Assembly (NCBI RefSeq): GCF_019645855.1
Contig: NZ_CP080999.1
Span: 3,782,001 to 3,846,000 of the forward strand
Direction: 5' to 3'
Length of the DNA stretch: 64,000 nucleotides
Source: Mycobacterium malmoense
GTDB lineage: Bacteria; Actinomycetota; Actinomycetes; Mycobacteriales; Mycobacteriaceae
Positions 16,787 through 25,635 of the stretch are shown piece by piece. Position 1 is the first letter of the stretch; each line of letters starts with the position of its first letter. The notes below the pieces were generated by a model. It was not told the origin of the DNA. It did not search any database and worked only from the letters and a program-made list of their open reading frames with translations. Made by a program: the position numbers and the translations under genes.

Positions 16787-18478
16787 ATGTCGTTCGTGTT
16801 GGCGGTACCGGAAATGGTCTCGACGGCAGCGTCGAGTTTGTCGGATATCGGTTCCACGATCACCACCGCTACCGCGAGCGCGGCCATCCCGACGACGGGA
16901 GTGGTGGCCGCGGCCGGCGACGAGGTGTCGGTCGGCGTTGCGGCGCTGTTTTCCGCGCACGCCCAGGAGTACCAGGCACTCAGCGCGCGGGCGGCGGCCT
17001 TCCATGCCCAGTTCGTGCAGTCGTTGGGCGCGGGCGCGGCGTCGTACGTCGCCACCGAAGCGGCCAATGCGTCGCCCCTGCAGACCCTGGGGCAGGAACT
17101 GCTTGGCGCGGTGAACGCGCCAACTGAGCTATTACTTGGCCGCCCGCTGATCGGTAACGGCGCCAACGGGGCGCCGGGGACTGGGGCGGCCGGCGGGGCC
17201 GGCGGAATCCTGATCGGCAACGGCGGTGCCGGCGGGTCGGGCGGGGCGGGCCAGGCCGGCGGTCAAGGCGGCGCCGCGGGGCTGTTCGGTACCGGCGGCG
17301 CCGGCGGAAACGGCGGCGCCGCCGCCACCGCCACGGGCAATGGTGCGGCCGGCGGTGCCGGCGGCCGCGGCGGCCTGCTGTGGGGAGCCGGCGGCCTCGG
17401 CGGAAACGGCGGGTTCGGAGGCTCCACCAGCGGGACGGGCGGCCTCGGCGGAAACGGCGGCGCCGGGGGGCTATTCGGCGGCGGCGGCGCCGGCGGAAAC
17501 GGCGGGGATGGCAACAGCGGCGGAAATGGCGGCACCGGCGGCACCGGCGGGCTATTCGCCTCCGGCGGGGTGGGCGGGACCGGCGGGTTCGCCGGCGCCG
17601 ACGGGGGGACCGGCGGGACCGGCGGTGGCGGCGGGGCGAGCGGGCTATTCGGTCCGGGCGGCGGCGCCGGCGGCAGCGGCGGGGACGGCATCAACAATGC
17701 CGCCGGCGGGACCGGCGGGACCGGCGGTGGCGGCGGGCTATTCGCCTCCGGCGGGGCCGGCGGCAGCGGCGGCCAAGGCGTCAGCGGCGCCGGCGGGGCC
17801 GGCGGGGAGGGCGGCAACGGCGGCCTGCTGGCCGGCGACGGCGGCTCAGGCGGCACCGGCGGCTACGGCGGCGGCGGACCCGGCGGCGCAGGCGGGGCCG
17901 GAGGCAACGCCGGTCTCCTTGCCGGCGTTGGCGGCTCGGGCGGCACCGGCGCGAACTGCCTCAAGAACACCGCCGGCGCCGGCGGTCACGGCGGCAGCGG
18001 CGGGCTGTTCGGCTCGGGCGGCTCGGGCGGCAGCGGCGGATTCGGCATCGACGTCGGCGGGATCGGTGGGGCCGCCGGGGCGGGCGGCAACGGCGGCCTG
18101 CTGGCCGGCGATGGCGGCTCGGGCGGCACCGGCGGGTTCGGCATGGCCGGCGTGGAAGCCGGTGGCGCCGGTGGCAACGCCGGCCTGCTGTTCGGCTCCG
18201 GCGGGAACGGGGGCACCGGCGGGCTCGGCACCGGCGCCGGCGGTCACGGCGGAAACGCCGGGCTGATCGGCAACGGTGGTGCCGGCGGCGCCGGCGGTGA
18301 CGGCGGCGACCCCGGCGGCAACGGCGGCGCGGGCGGCAACGCCGTCCTGCTGGGCAACGGCGGCAACGGTGGTAACGGCGGAGTCGGTGCGGCACCGGGC
18401 GAGGGCGGCACCGGCGGCGCCGCCGGCACGGGCGGGCTGATCGGCCTGCCCGGGATAAACGGCGTAACGAGTCCGTAG
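16787..18478 (+). CDS. PE_PGRS family protein
   Basis: 563 aa. Residues 1 to about 93 form the PE domain, with Pro-Glu at 8-9 and the type VII secretion YxxxE signal at Tyr87-Glu91. A GRPLIGNGANG linker leads into a PGRS domain of Gly-Gly-Ala/Gly-Gly-X repeats, punctuated by regular hydrophobic GLLF/GLLA segments. It should be exported by an ESX system (ESX-5 in related species) to the cell surface. The start is the ATG after GGGAGG; an upstream in-frame ATG at 16730 lacks PE homology. By position it matches PE_PGRS24 (Rv1325c). The function is unknown. Confidence 0.9.
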   Translation: MSFVLAVPEMVSTAASSLSDIGSTITTATASAAIPTTGVVAAAGDEVSVGVAALFSAHAQEYQALSARAAAFHAQFVQSLGAGAASYVATEAANASPLQTLGQELLGAVNAPTELLLGRPLIGNGANGAPGTGAAGGAGGILIGNGGAGGSGGAGQAGGQGGAAGLFGTGGAGGNGGAAATATGNGAAGGAGGRGGLLWGAGGLGGNGGFGGSTSGTGGLGGNGGAGGLFGGGGAGGNGGDGNSGGNGGTGGTGGLFASGGVGGTGGFAGADGGTGGTGGGGGASGLFGPGGGAGGSGGDGINNAAGGTGGTGGGGGLFASGGAGGSGGQGVSGAGGAGGEGGNGGLLAGDGGSGGTGGYGGGGPGGAGGAGGNAGLLAGVGGSGGTGANCLKNTAGAGGHGGSGGLFGSGGSGGSGGFGIDVGGIGGAAGAGGNGGLLAGDGGSGGTGGFGMAGVEAGGAGGNAGLLFGSGGNGGTGGLGTGAGGHGGNAGLIGNGGAGGAGGDGGDPGGNGGAGGNAVLLGNGGNGGNGGVGAAPGEGGTGGAAGTGGLIGLPGINGVTSP

Positions 18479-18495
18479 GGGCGAACCCGTATAGC

Positions 18496-18555
18496 GCGAG
18501 CAGACGTGAAATCGCCCTAAAACCGCGGTTTTAGGGCGATTTCACGTCTGCTCGC
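18496..18555. repeat. perfect 60-bp palindrome, probable bidirectional terminator
   Basis: Two 30-bp arms are exact reverse complements with no loop (centre between 18525 and 18526). The outer end is GCGAGCAGACG and the inner part contains TTTTAGGGCGATTTCACG. It sits between the convergent PE_PGRS and thioredoxin-like genes. A relative with the same outer ends lies at 33574-33637, so this is a dispersed element rather than a chance hairpin. Confidence 0.9.
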
Positions 18556-18562
18556 CGCCCAC

Positions 18563-19477
18563 TCAGTACAGCGCGTTGGCGAGGTTGCGCCGACCGGCGA
18601 CGACCTCGGGATCGGCGGGATCGAAGAGTTCGAACAGCTCGATCAGTCGGGTGCGCACCCGGGTGCGCTCATCCCCAGATGTGCTGCGCACCAAGGCAAT
18701 CAGGCGCTCGAATGCGGCGCTCACGTCCTGGTTGAGGATTTGCGCATCGGCGGCCGCGAGGGCGGCTTCGAGGTCGCCCGGTGCGGCATCAGCGACCGCG
18801 ACGGCGTCGGGGCGTTGCGCGGTCGCGCGCGTGAGGAAGTCGATCTGCCGGATCGCGGCCTTCGCCTCGACGCTGCCCGGATGGGCATCCAGGAACGCCT
18901 GATACGACTGTCTGGCGGCGCCAAAGTCGCCGGCCTCAAGCTGTTGGCGGGCCTGGGCCAGCTCCGGATCCACTTCCGCGCTTTCTCCGGAACCGCTTGG
19001 GCCCCTTAGCTTCCCGGCCGTCGCCGAAAGCAACGAATCCACCCAGCGCCGCAACTGGTCGGCGGGCTGGAGGCCTTGGAAACTGGACAGCGGCTGTCCG
19101 GCGGCCAAAGCCACCACGGTCGGGACCGCCTCGATGCCGAATATCTGTGCCACCCTGGGCGTCACGTCGACGTTGACCGTCGCCAGCGACCACGTGCCGT
19201 TGTCCTCGGCGGCCAGGCCGGACAGCGTCTCGGCCAGCTGGACACACGCGTCGCTGCGCGGCGACCACAACAACACCACGACCGGTACTTCGTCAGAACG
19301 GACCAGCACGTCGGATTCGAAATTGGCCTCGGTGACTTCGGTCGCACCGACAACCGCCGACGTCCCCTCACCCGTGGCGTCGCCCGCCGGAGCCTTCTGC
19401 TGGGCTCGCTGCTTAAGACCGGACAAATCCACCGCACCAGCCATCGCGGGCCCGATCGAGGGTCGCGGACGCGTCAC
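18563..19477 (-). CDS. thioredoxin-like protein with TPR tail (YbbN/CnoX type, Rv1324-like)
   Basis: 304 aa. A thioredoxin fold covers about residues 50-150. The redox site is changed from CxxC to SDAC (LLWSPRSDACVQ), the SxxC form seen in E. coli YbbN/CnoX. A helical TPR-like region (QQLEAGDFGAARQSYQAFL and the rest) fills the C-terminus. By analogy it is a chaperone-like redox protein rather than a reductase. I chose GTG 19477, because sequence ahead of TRPRPSIGP is not conserved. Confidence 0.85.
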   Translation of the reverse strand: MTRPRPSIGPAMAGAVDLSGLKQRAQQKAPAGDATGEGTSAVVGATEVTEANFESDVLVRSDEVPVVVLLWSPRSDACVQLAETLSGLAAEDNGTWSLATVNVDVTPRVAQIFGIEAVPTVVALAAGQPLSSFQGLQPADQLRRWVDSLLSATAGKLRGPSGSGESAEVDPELAQARQQLEAGDFGAARQSYQAFLDAHPGSVEAKAAIRQIDFLTRATAQRPDAVAVADAAPGDLEAALAAADAQILNQDVSAAFERLIALVRSTSGDERTRVRTRLIELFELFDPADPEVVAGRRNLANALY

Positions 19478-19631
19478 GCCGTCAAGTCTGTCATGCCCAT
19501 CGGCCACCGATCCACCCGGTGGCGCCGCCGCTCGTGCGCGCACAAAGCGGCCCTTATGACGAAAATCACAACGCCCACTTCACGCTACGCGCCAGCAACG
19601 CCGACGCGAACGCCCCGGGCCGCACGACCGG

Positions 19632-20813
19632 CTAGCCGGCCCGCAGGATCAGCGCGTCACCCTGGCCGCCGGCTCCGCACAGGGCCGCGACGCCGTAGCC
19701 GGAGCCCCGGCGCGCCAGCTCCAGGGCCACATGCAGCGTGATTCTGGCGCCCGACATGCCAATTGGATGCCCGACGGCGATGGCGCCGCCGTTGACGTTG
19801 ACGATCTCCGGGTCCAAGCCCAGTTCGCGGGTCGAGGCCAGCGCCACCGCCGCGAACGCCTCGTTGATCTCCACGACGTCCAGTTGGTCGACGGAGATGC
19901 CCTCCCGGCGGAGCGCCTTCTTGATCGCGTTGGCCGGCTGTGACTGCAGCGTCGAATCCGGTCCGGCCACAACGCCGTGCGCACCGATCTCCGCCAGCCA
20001 CGTCAGCCCCAACTGCTGCGCCTTTTCCTTGTTCATCACCACGACCGCGGCCGCGCCGTCGGAGATCTGCGACGCCGAGCCGGCGGTGATGGTGCCGTCG
20101 CGGCGAAATGCCGGCTTGAGGCCGGCCAACGACTCGGCGGTGGTGTCGGCGCGAATCCCCTCATCCTCGCCGAACTGCAACGGATCACCCTTGCGCTGCG
20201 GGATGTTGACCGGCACCACTTCGTCGGTGAAGACGCCGTCCTTCCATGCCGCCGCGGCCTTTTGGTGGGACCGGGCAGCGAACTCGTCCTGCTCTTGGCG
20301 GGTGAACTTGTCGGCGTCGTTGCGCTGCTCGGTGAGCGCGCCCATCGGCTGGTCGGTGAACACGTCGTGCAGTCCGTCGTAGGCCAGGTGATCCAAAACC
20401 GTGACGTCGCCGTACTTGTAGCCCGAGCGGCTGTCCATCAGCAAATGCGGCGCCCTCGTCATCGACTCCTGACCACCGGCCACCACCACATCGAACTCTC
20501 CGGCGCGAATCAGCTGGTCGGCAAGCGCGATGGCGTCGATACCGGACAGGCACATCTTGTTGATCGTCAGCGCCGGCACGTCCCAACCGATGCCGGCGGC
20601 CACGGCCGCCTGGCGCGCCGGCATCTGGCCGGCCCCGGCCGTCAGCACCTGCCCCATGATCACGTACTCGACCAGCGAGGGCGCCACGCTGGCCTTCTCC
20701 AGCGCGCCGGCGATCGCGATGGCACCCAGATCGCTGGCCGAAAAGTCCTTCAGCGAACCCATCAACCTGCCGATGGGCGTCCGCGCTCCAGCAACGATCA
20801 CCGATGTCGTCAT
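19632..20813 (-). CDS. fadA4: acetyl-CoA acetyltransferase (thiolase)
   Basis: 393 aa. The acyl-accepting Cys88 is in NKMCLSG, with catalytic INEAFA, GHPIG and the second Cys in ALCGAGGQG. It interconverts acetyl-CoA and acetoacetyl-CoA. The ATG at 20813 follows GGAGG with good spacing; a GTG directly before it is a less likely start. It is divergent from the epimerase gene, and both belong to acyl-CoA metabolism. Confidence 0.94.
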   Translation of the reverse strand: MTTSVIVAGARTPIGRLMGSLKDFSASDLGAIAIAGALEKASVAPSLVEYVIMGQVLTAGAGQMPARQAAVAAGIGWDVPALTINKMCLSGIDAIALADQLIRAGEFDVVVAGGQESMTRAPHLLMDSRSGYKYGDVTVLDHLAYDGLHDVFTDQPMGALTEQRNDADKFTRQEQDEFAARSHQKAAAAWKDGVFTDEVVPVNIPQRKGDPLQFGEDEGIRADTTAESLAGLKPAFRRDGTITAGSASQISDGAAAVVVMNKEKAQQLGLTWLAEIGAHGVVAGPDSTLQSQPANAIKKALRREGISVDQLDVVEINEAFAAVALASTRELGLDPEIVNVNGGAIAVGHPIGMSGARITLHVALELARRGSGYGVAALCGAGGQGDALILRAG

Positions 20814-20880
20814 CACTACCTCCTAGGCCCCCGGACCGCCGATTCCGCCTCCCGGAGAAGCGCAATCTTTGCCGCCAGGT

Positions 20881-20886
20881 TACCGT
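20881..20886 (+). promoter_or_regulatory. -10 element (TACCGT) of the epimerase gene, probably leaderless
   Basis: TACCGT ends 6 nt before the GTG start at 20893 and there is no room for a normal 5' leader. The arrangement is identical to that ahead of pncB1. Confidence 0.45.
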
Positions 20887-20892
20887 TGTGGG

Positions 20893-21372
20893 GTGACGAC
20901 CGATCAAGTTGATGCCCGTCAGATCCTGGCCTCCTCGCTGGTGACGGCGATCGATCACGTCGGCATCGCGGTCGCCGACCTGGACGCCGCCATCGCCTGG
21001 TACCACGACCACCTCGGCATGATCCTGGTGCACGAGGAGGTCAACGACGACCAGGGAATCCGCGAAGCCATGCTGGCCGTGCGCGGCGCCCCGGCCGGCA
21101 CCGCACAGATCCAGTTGATGGCCCCGGTCGACGACACCTCGGCGATCGCGAAGTTCCTGGACAAGCGCGGGCCCGGCATCCAGCAGCTGGCGGTTCGGGT
21201 CAGCGATCTCGACGGCCTCTCGAAGCAGCTTCGCGCGCAGGGCGTCCGGCTGACCTACGACGGGCCCAGGCGCGGCACGGCGAACTCGCGGATCAACTTC
21301 ATCCACCCCAAGGACGCGGGTGGGGTCCTGATCGAGTTGGTCGAACCGGCCTCGGAAAACCCGCGGAATTAA
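20893..21372 (+). CDS. mce: methylmalonyl-CoA epimerase (Rv1322A-like)
   Basis: 159 aa vicinal-oxygen-chelate protein. It interconverts (2R)- and (2S)-methylmalonyl-CoA in propionate metabolism. The core begins AIDHVGIAVADLDAAIAWY, and the metal ligands are in DHVGIAV, GIQQLAVRV and GGVLIELVEP. It starts at GTG (TTDQVDARQIL), probably on a leaderless transcript, and overlaps the convergent zinc-ribbon gene by 4 nt at the 3' end. Confidence 0.9.
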   Translation: MTTDQVDARQILASSLVTAIDHVGIAVADLDAAIAWYHDHLGMILVHEEVNDDQGIREAMLAVRGAPAGTAQIQLMAPVDDTSAIAKFLDKRGPGIQQLAVRVSDLDGLSKQLRAQGVRLTYDGPRRGTANSRINFIHPKDAGGVLIELVEPASENPRN

Positions 21373-21659
21373 GACCACTTCCGGGTCGGACCGCGATGAG
21401 CGCGGTGAGCCCAGCACGGGGTGTGCCAATGGCGCCGGTCTTCGACGCCCGGCGCGTCCGCCGGCCACACCACCACATGCGCGGTGCCCGAACGGATTTC
21501 GTGATCGCAACCGGGACAGCGATACGTCTTGATCGCGCGGGCCGCGGCGACCGGGTGCACCTCGTACTCATGGCCGCCGGGCCCGGTTTCCACCCGGCGC
21601 AACACCGGCGGCAGCGATACCGGCCGCCGCCGGCGCGGCGGTGTGCGGCGCCGAGCCAT
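21369..21659 (-). CDS. small zinc-ribbon-like protein (Rv1322-like)
   Basis: 96 aa, very basic N-terminus. A CPGC motif (about residues 48-51) and a later HWHTPCWAHR segment could bind zinc. It is conserved among mycobacteria next to nucS; the function is unknown. Its TAA overlaps the stop of the epimerase gene. Confidence 0.75.
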   Translation of the reverse strand: MARRRTPPRRRRPVSLPPVLRRVETGPGGHEYEVHPVAAARAIKTYRCPGCDHEIRSGTAHVVVWPADAPGVEDRRHWHTPCWAHRAHRGPTRKWS

Positions 21660-21681
21660 GCCGCTAGTGTAAGCGGGCGCG

Positions 21682-22353
21682 TCAGAACAGTCGGTACTCG
21701 TCGCTGTCCATGCCGCGCATCTTATCGTAATCCAGTGTCACGCAACGGATCCCGCGATCGATGGCCAGGGTTCGCGCCTGCGGTTTGATCTGCTGGGCGG
21801 CGAAGATCCCTTTGACCGGCGCGAGAACGCTGTCGCGGTTGAGCAACTCGAGATAGCGGGTGAGCTGCTCGACGCCGTCAATCTCGCCACGCCGCTTGAT
21901 TTCCACCGCGACCGAGCCGCCCCGTTCGTCGCGACACAGCAGATCGACGGGCCCGATCGCGGTCATGTACTCGCGCCGGACCAACGTGTATCCCTCGCCC
22001 AGCAACCCGACGTGCTCGGCGAGCAACGCCTGCAAGTGCGCCTCGACGCCGTCCTTCACCAACCCGGGGTCGACGCCGAGGTCGTGGCTCGAGTCGTGTT
22101 CGATCTCCTCGACGGTGATCCGCAGCTGCTCGCCCGCCTTGTTCTCCACCACCCACACCGGCGCCTCGCCCGCGACCTCTTCGGTCAGCCAGCACGGCGG
22201 ACTCATCCAGTTCAACGGCTTGTAGGCGCGGTCGTCGGCGTGCACGCTGACCGATCCGTCGGCCTTGAACAGCAGCAACCGGCGCGCCGACGGCAGGTGT
22301 GCGGTGAGCCGGCCGACGTAGTCGACGGTGCATTGGGCGATGACGAGACGCAC
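21682..22353 (-). CDS. nucS: mismatch-specific endonuclease NucS (EndoMS)
   Basis: 223 aa. This protein provides mismatch repair in actinobacteria lacking MutS/MutL. The nuclease core is visible as GPVDLLCRDE and VAVEIKRRG, with an N-terminal beta-rich DNA-binding domain. A GTG start (RLVIAQCTVDY) gives the conserved N-terminus. It is divergent from the cyclase gene across 45 nt. Confidence 0.92.
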   Translation of the reverse strand: MRLVIAQCTVDYVGRLTAHLPSARRLLLFKADGSVSVHADDRAYKPLNWMSPPCWLTEEVAGEAPVWVVENKAGEQLRITVEEIEHDSSHDLGVDPGLVKDGVEAHLQALLAEHVGLLGEGYTLVRREYMTAIGPVDLLCRDERGGSVAVEIKRRGEIDGVEQLTRYLELLNRDSVLAPVKGIFAAQQIKPQARTLAIDRGIRCVTLDYDKMRGMDSDEYRLF

Positions 22354-22383
22354 CCGACTCACCTTAGAGCGTGACCGACAAAT

Positions 22384-22389
22384 TAGGCT
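22384..22389 (+). promoter_or_regulatory. -10 element (TAGGCT) of the adenylate cyclase gene
   Basis: TAGGCT fits TANNNT and ends 9 nt before the ATG at 22399, with no SD, so transcription probably begins at or beside the start codon. A similar GTGACCGA...TAGGCTGG string occurs upstream of glgE near 12051. Confidence 0.4.
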
Positions 22390-22398
22390 GGCGCCACG

Positions 22399-24000
22399 AT
22401 GTTGGCCAACCAGAGGATGGCGCAACGCCTCGGCCGGGTGCTGGAGAGGGTGACCCGTCAGAGCGGTCGGCTGCCGGAAACCCCTGCGTTCGGTTCGCTG
22501 CTGCTGGGCGAAGTGTCGGAAAGCCAGCGACGTCGGCGCATACGCATCCAGATCATCCTGACCGTTCTCGTCCTGGGGACCAACCTGATCGGCATCGGCT
22601 TCGTTCTGCTGTTCGCGTCGGTCGCCGTTCCTCAGCCCAGTGTGTTCGACGCGCCGCGGTGGATCACATTCGCGGCAATCCCGGCATATCTTGCGGTCGC
22701 CTTGGCGGTGGGCATCTATTGGATTACCCGGCGCACCGTGATGGCATTGCGGTGGGCGATCGAGGGTCGCAAACCCAGCCGCATCGACGAGCGGAACACC
22801 TTCATGGCGCCGTGGCGAATCGCGATCGTCGACCTCGTTTTGTGGGGGGTCGGAGCGGTACTCTCGACGATTCTCTACGGCATGGTCAACACCATGTTCA
22901 TTCCGCGGTTCCTGGTCGGAGTGTCCTTTTGCGGGGTGCTGGTTGCCACCGGCAGTTACCTGCTCGCCGAGTTCGCGCTGCGGCCGGTAGCCGCTCAGGC
23001 GCTCGAAGCGGGAAAGCCACCGCGGCGGCTGACCGCCGGTCTCATGGGCCGAACCATGATGGTCTGGTTCCTGAGCACGGGCGTGCCCGTCATCGGCATC
23101 GCCTTACTGGTGATCTTCGAGATCCTGTGGCGGAATCTGACCGAAACCCAGTTCGCGGTCGGCGTGCTGATCGTGTCGTCGGCCACGCTGATCTTCGGTT
23201 GCATCCTGATGTGGATCCTGGCGTGGCTGACGGCGACGCCGGTGCGGGTGGTGCGTGCGGCGCTCCAGCGCGTCGAACGCGGCGATTTGCGCGGCGACCT
23301 GGTGGTGTTCGACGGGACCGAGCTCGGCGAGCTGCAGCGCGGGTTCAACGCGATGGTCGACGGTCTGCGGGAACGGGAACGCGTGCGCGACCTTTTCGGC
23401 CGGCACGTCGGGCGCGAAGTGGCCCTGGCCGCGGAACGCGAGCGGCCCAAGTTGGGCGGCGAGGAACGCCATGTCGCCGTCGTCTTCATCGATATCGTTG
23501 GCTCCACGCAATTGGTGACCAGCCAGCCGCCGGCCGAAGTCGTTGCCCTGCTCAACCGGTTCTTCGCGATCGTCGTCGACGAGGTGGATCGACACCATGG
23601 ACTTGTCAACAAGTTCGAGGGCGACGCGTCGCTGGCCATCTTCGGGGCCCCCAACCGTCTCGACTCGCCCGAGGGCGAGGCGCTGGCCACCGCGCGGGCC
23701 ATCGCCAAACGGCTTGCCGGTGAAATGTGCGAGCTGGACGCCGGCATCGGCGTGGCGGCCGGCCAGGTCGTCGCCGGGAACGTCGGCGCCAAAGAACGGT
23801 TCGAATACACCGTGATCGGCGAGCCCGTCAACGAGGCCGCGCGCCTGTGCGAGCTGGCCAAGTCGCGCCCGGGGAGATTGCTCGCGACCGCCGACACGCT
23901 CGAGGGCGCCAGCGAAAGCGAGCGTGCCCGTTGGTCTTTGGACGAGACCGTGACCCTTCGCGGGCACGAACGTCCCACCCGACTGGCGTCACCCATTTAA
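22399..24000 (+). CDS. membrane-bound class III adenylate cyclase (Rv1318c-Rv1320c family)
   Basis: 533 aa. About six transmembrane segments lie in residues 45-290, followed by a HAMP domain (TATPVRVVRAALQRVERGDL) and a class III cyclase domain. Metal aspartates are in FIDIVGST and FEGDASLAIFG; the transition-state Asn/Arg pair is in GEPVNEAARLCELAKSR. It makes cAMP at the inner membrane face. M. tuberculosis has three tandem paralogues here, whereas this genome has one. Confidence 0.92.
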   Translation: MLANQRMAQRLGRVLERVTRQSGRLPETPAFGSLLLGEVSESQRRRRIRIQIILTVLVLGTNLIGIGFVLLFASVAVPQPSVFDAPRWITFAAIPAYLAVALAVGIYWITRRTVMALRWAIEGRKPSRIDERNTFMAPWRIAIVDLVLWGVGAVLSTILYGMVNTMFIPRFLVGVSFCGVLVATGSYLLAEFALRPVAAQALEAGKPPRRLTAGLMGRTMMVWFLSTGVPVIGIALLVIFEILWRNLTETQFAVGVLIVSSATLIFGCILMWILAWLTATPVRVVRAALQRVERGDLRGDLVVFDGTELGELQRGFNAMVDGLRERERVRDLFGRHVGREVALAAERERPKLGGEERHVAVVFIDIVGSTQLVTSQPPAEVVALLNRFFAIVVDEVDRHHGLVNKFEGDASLAIFGAPNRLDSPEGEALATARAIAKRLAGEMCELDAGIGVAAGQVVAGNVGAKERFEYTVIGEPVNEAARLCELAKSRPGRLLATADTLEGASESERARWSLDETVTLRGHERPTRLASPI

Positions 24001-24120
24001 GGCCCGTCGACGCCGTTCAAGCGAATCGGTGATCCGGTGTCGGATCGAGCGGTCTTCTTCCGGCACCATGATGTCGTTTTTCCGCCAGTTTTGTCGGCCG
24101 GCACGTGTAACTGTTGAAGC

Positions 24121-25635
24121 GTGCACGACGACTTCGAACGCTGCTACCGCGCCGTCCAGTCCAAGGACGCCCGGTTCGACGGCTGGTTCGTCACCGCGGT
24201 GCTGACGACTCGGATCTACTGCCGGCCGAGCTGCCCGGTGCGGCCGCCGTTCGCCCGTAACGTTCGGTTCTATCCGACCGCGGCGGCCGCGCAACGCGCG
24301 GGCTTCCGGGCATGCAAGCGGTGCCGCCCCGACGCGTCCCCGGGATCTCCCGAATGGAACGTGCGCGGCGACGTCGTGGCGCGGACGATGCGGCTGATCG
24401 CCGACGGCACGGTGGACCGGGAAGGCGTCGGCGGCCTGGCGGCCCACCTCGGTTACACCGCTCGCCAGCTGGAGCGGCTCCTGCAGACCGAGGTGGGCGC
24501 CGGCCCGCTGGCGTTGGCCCGCGCGCAACGGGCGCAGACGGCGCGAGTGCTGATCGAGACGACGGACCTGCCGTTCGGCGACGTCGCGTTCGCCGCCGGG
24601 TTTTCCAGCATCCGTCAGTTCAACGACACTGTGCGCTTGGTGTTCGAGAGCACCCCGACGGCGCTGCGCAGACGCGCGGTCGTCCGATCCGGGCCCGTGA
24701 AATCCGGGGCGAATTCGCCGGGGGCGGTGTGCCTTCGGCTTCCGGTCCGCACCCCGTTCGCCTACGACGGCGTCTTCGGCCACCTAGCGGCCGGCACCGT
24801 ACCCGGTTGCGAGGAGGTCCGCGACGGTGCATACCGACGCAGCCTGCGGCTTCCCGCTGGCAGCGCCGTGGTGACCCTGACACCCGCGGTCGATCACGTC
24901 CGCTGCCGGCTGGTCCTCGACGACTTCCGCGACCTCACCACCGCGATCGCCCGCTGCCGGCGGCTGCTGGACCTCGATGCCGATCCCGAAGCGGTGGTCG
25001 ACGCGCTGGCCGCCGACCCGCACCTTGGCCCGTTGGTCAAAAAGGCGCCCGGGCAACGGATTCCGCGGACGGTCGACGAGGCCGAGCTGGCCGTGCGCGC
25101 GGTGTTGGGCCAACAGGTTTCGACCAAAGCCGCCAGCACCCACGCGGGCAGGCTGGTCGCCGCCTACGGGCAGCCGGTGTGCGATCCCGATGGTGCGCTG
25201 ACCCATACCTTCCCGTCGGTCGAACAGCTTGTGGAAAACGGGCCGATCGATCCCGTCCATCTGGCCGTCCCCAAGGCCCGGCAAAGGACGCTGAGCGCCC
25301 TGATTGCCGGTCTTGCCGACGGCAGCGTCGTCCTCGACGCCGGAAGCGATTGGGAAAGCGCCCGCAGACAGTTGCTGGCCCTGCCTGGGATAGGCCCCTG
25401 GACCGCGGAGGTGATCGCGATGCGCGGCCTCGGCGACCCCGACGCCTTTCCCGCCAGCGACCTCGGCCTCCGGCTGGCCGCCAAGCACCTCGGCCTGCCT
25501 GCCGACCAGCGGAAACTCGTCGAACATAGCGCCCGTTGGGGTCCTTGGCGCTCGTACGCCACCCAGCATCTGTGGACCACCCTGGCGCATCCGGTAAACC
25601 ATTGGCCGCTAAAGCCTCCGAAGGAGGTCGCATGA
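24121..25635 (+). CDS. alkA: Ada-AlkA fusion: methylphosphotriester sensor/activator with 3-methyladenine DNA glycosylase
   Basis: 504 aa with three domains. These are an Ada zinc site with four cysteines (Cys34, 38, 65, 68), an AraC-type HTH (about 85-180), and an AlkA N-terminal plus HhH-GPD glycosylase (LPGIGPWTAEVIAMR; catalytic Asp in PASDLGLR). It senses methyl damage and excises alkylated bases. A GTG start gives HDDFERCYRAVQSKDARFDG. Its stop overlaps the start of ogt (ATGA), forming an adaptive-response operon. Confidence 0.93.
   Translation: MHDDFERCYRAVQSKDARFDGWFVTAVLTTRIYCRPSCPVRPPFARNVRFYPTAAAAQRAGFRACKRCRPDASPGSPEWNVRGDVVARTMRLIADGTVDREGVGGLAAHLGYTARQLERLLQTEVGAGPLALARAQRAQTARVLIETTDLPFGDVAFAAGFSSIRQFNDTVRLVFESTPTALRRRAVVRSGPVKSGANSPGAVCLRLPVRTPFAYDGVFGHLAAGTVPGCEEVRDGAYRRSLRLPAGSAVVTLTPAVDHVRCRLVLDDFRDLTTAIARCRRLLDLDADPEAVVDALAADPHLGPLVKKAPGQRIPRTVDEAELAVRAVLGQQVSTKAASTHAGRLVAAYGQPVCDPDGALTHTFPSVEQLVENGPIDPVHLAVPKARQRTLSALIAGLADGSVVLDAGSDWESARRQLLALPGIGPWTAEVIAMRGLGDPDAFPASDLGLRLAAKHLGLPADQRKLVEHSARWGPWRSYATQHLWTTLAHPVNHWPLKPPKEVA

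Noticed and set aside
17263..17856. Proline-rich open frame antisense to the PE_PGRS gene
   Set aside because: An artefact of GGC/GCC codons read on the other strand; no start signal.
17160..18470. Dense periodic repeats that could be taken for a CRISPR or tandem array
   Set aside because: They are the Gly-Gly-X codon repeats of the PGRS domain; no constant repeat/spacer structure.
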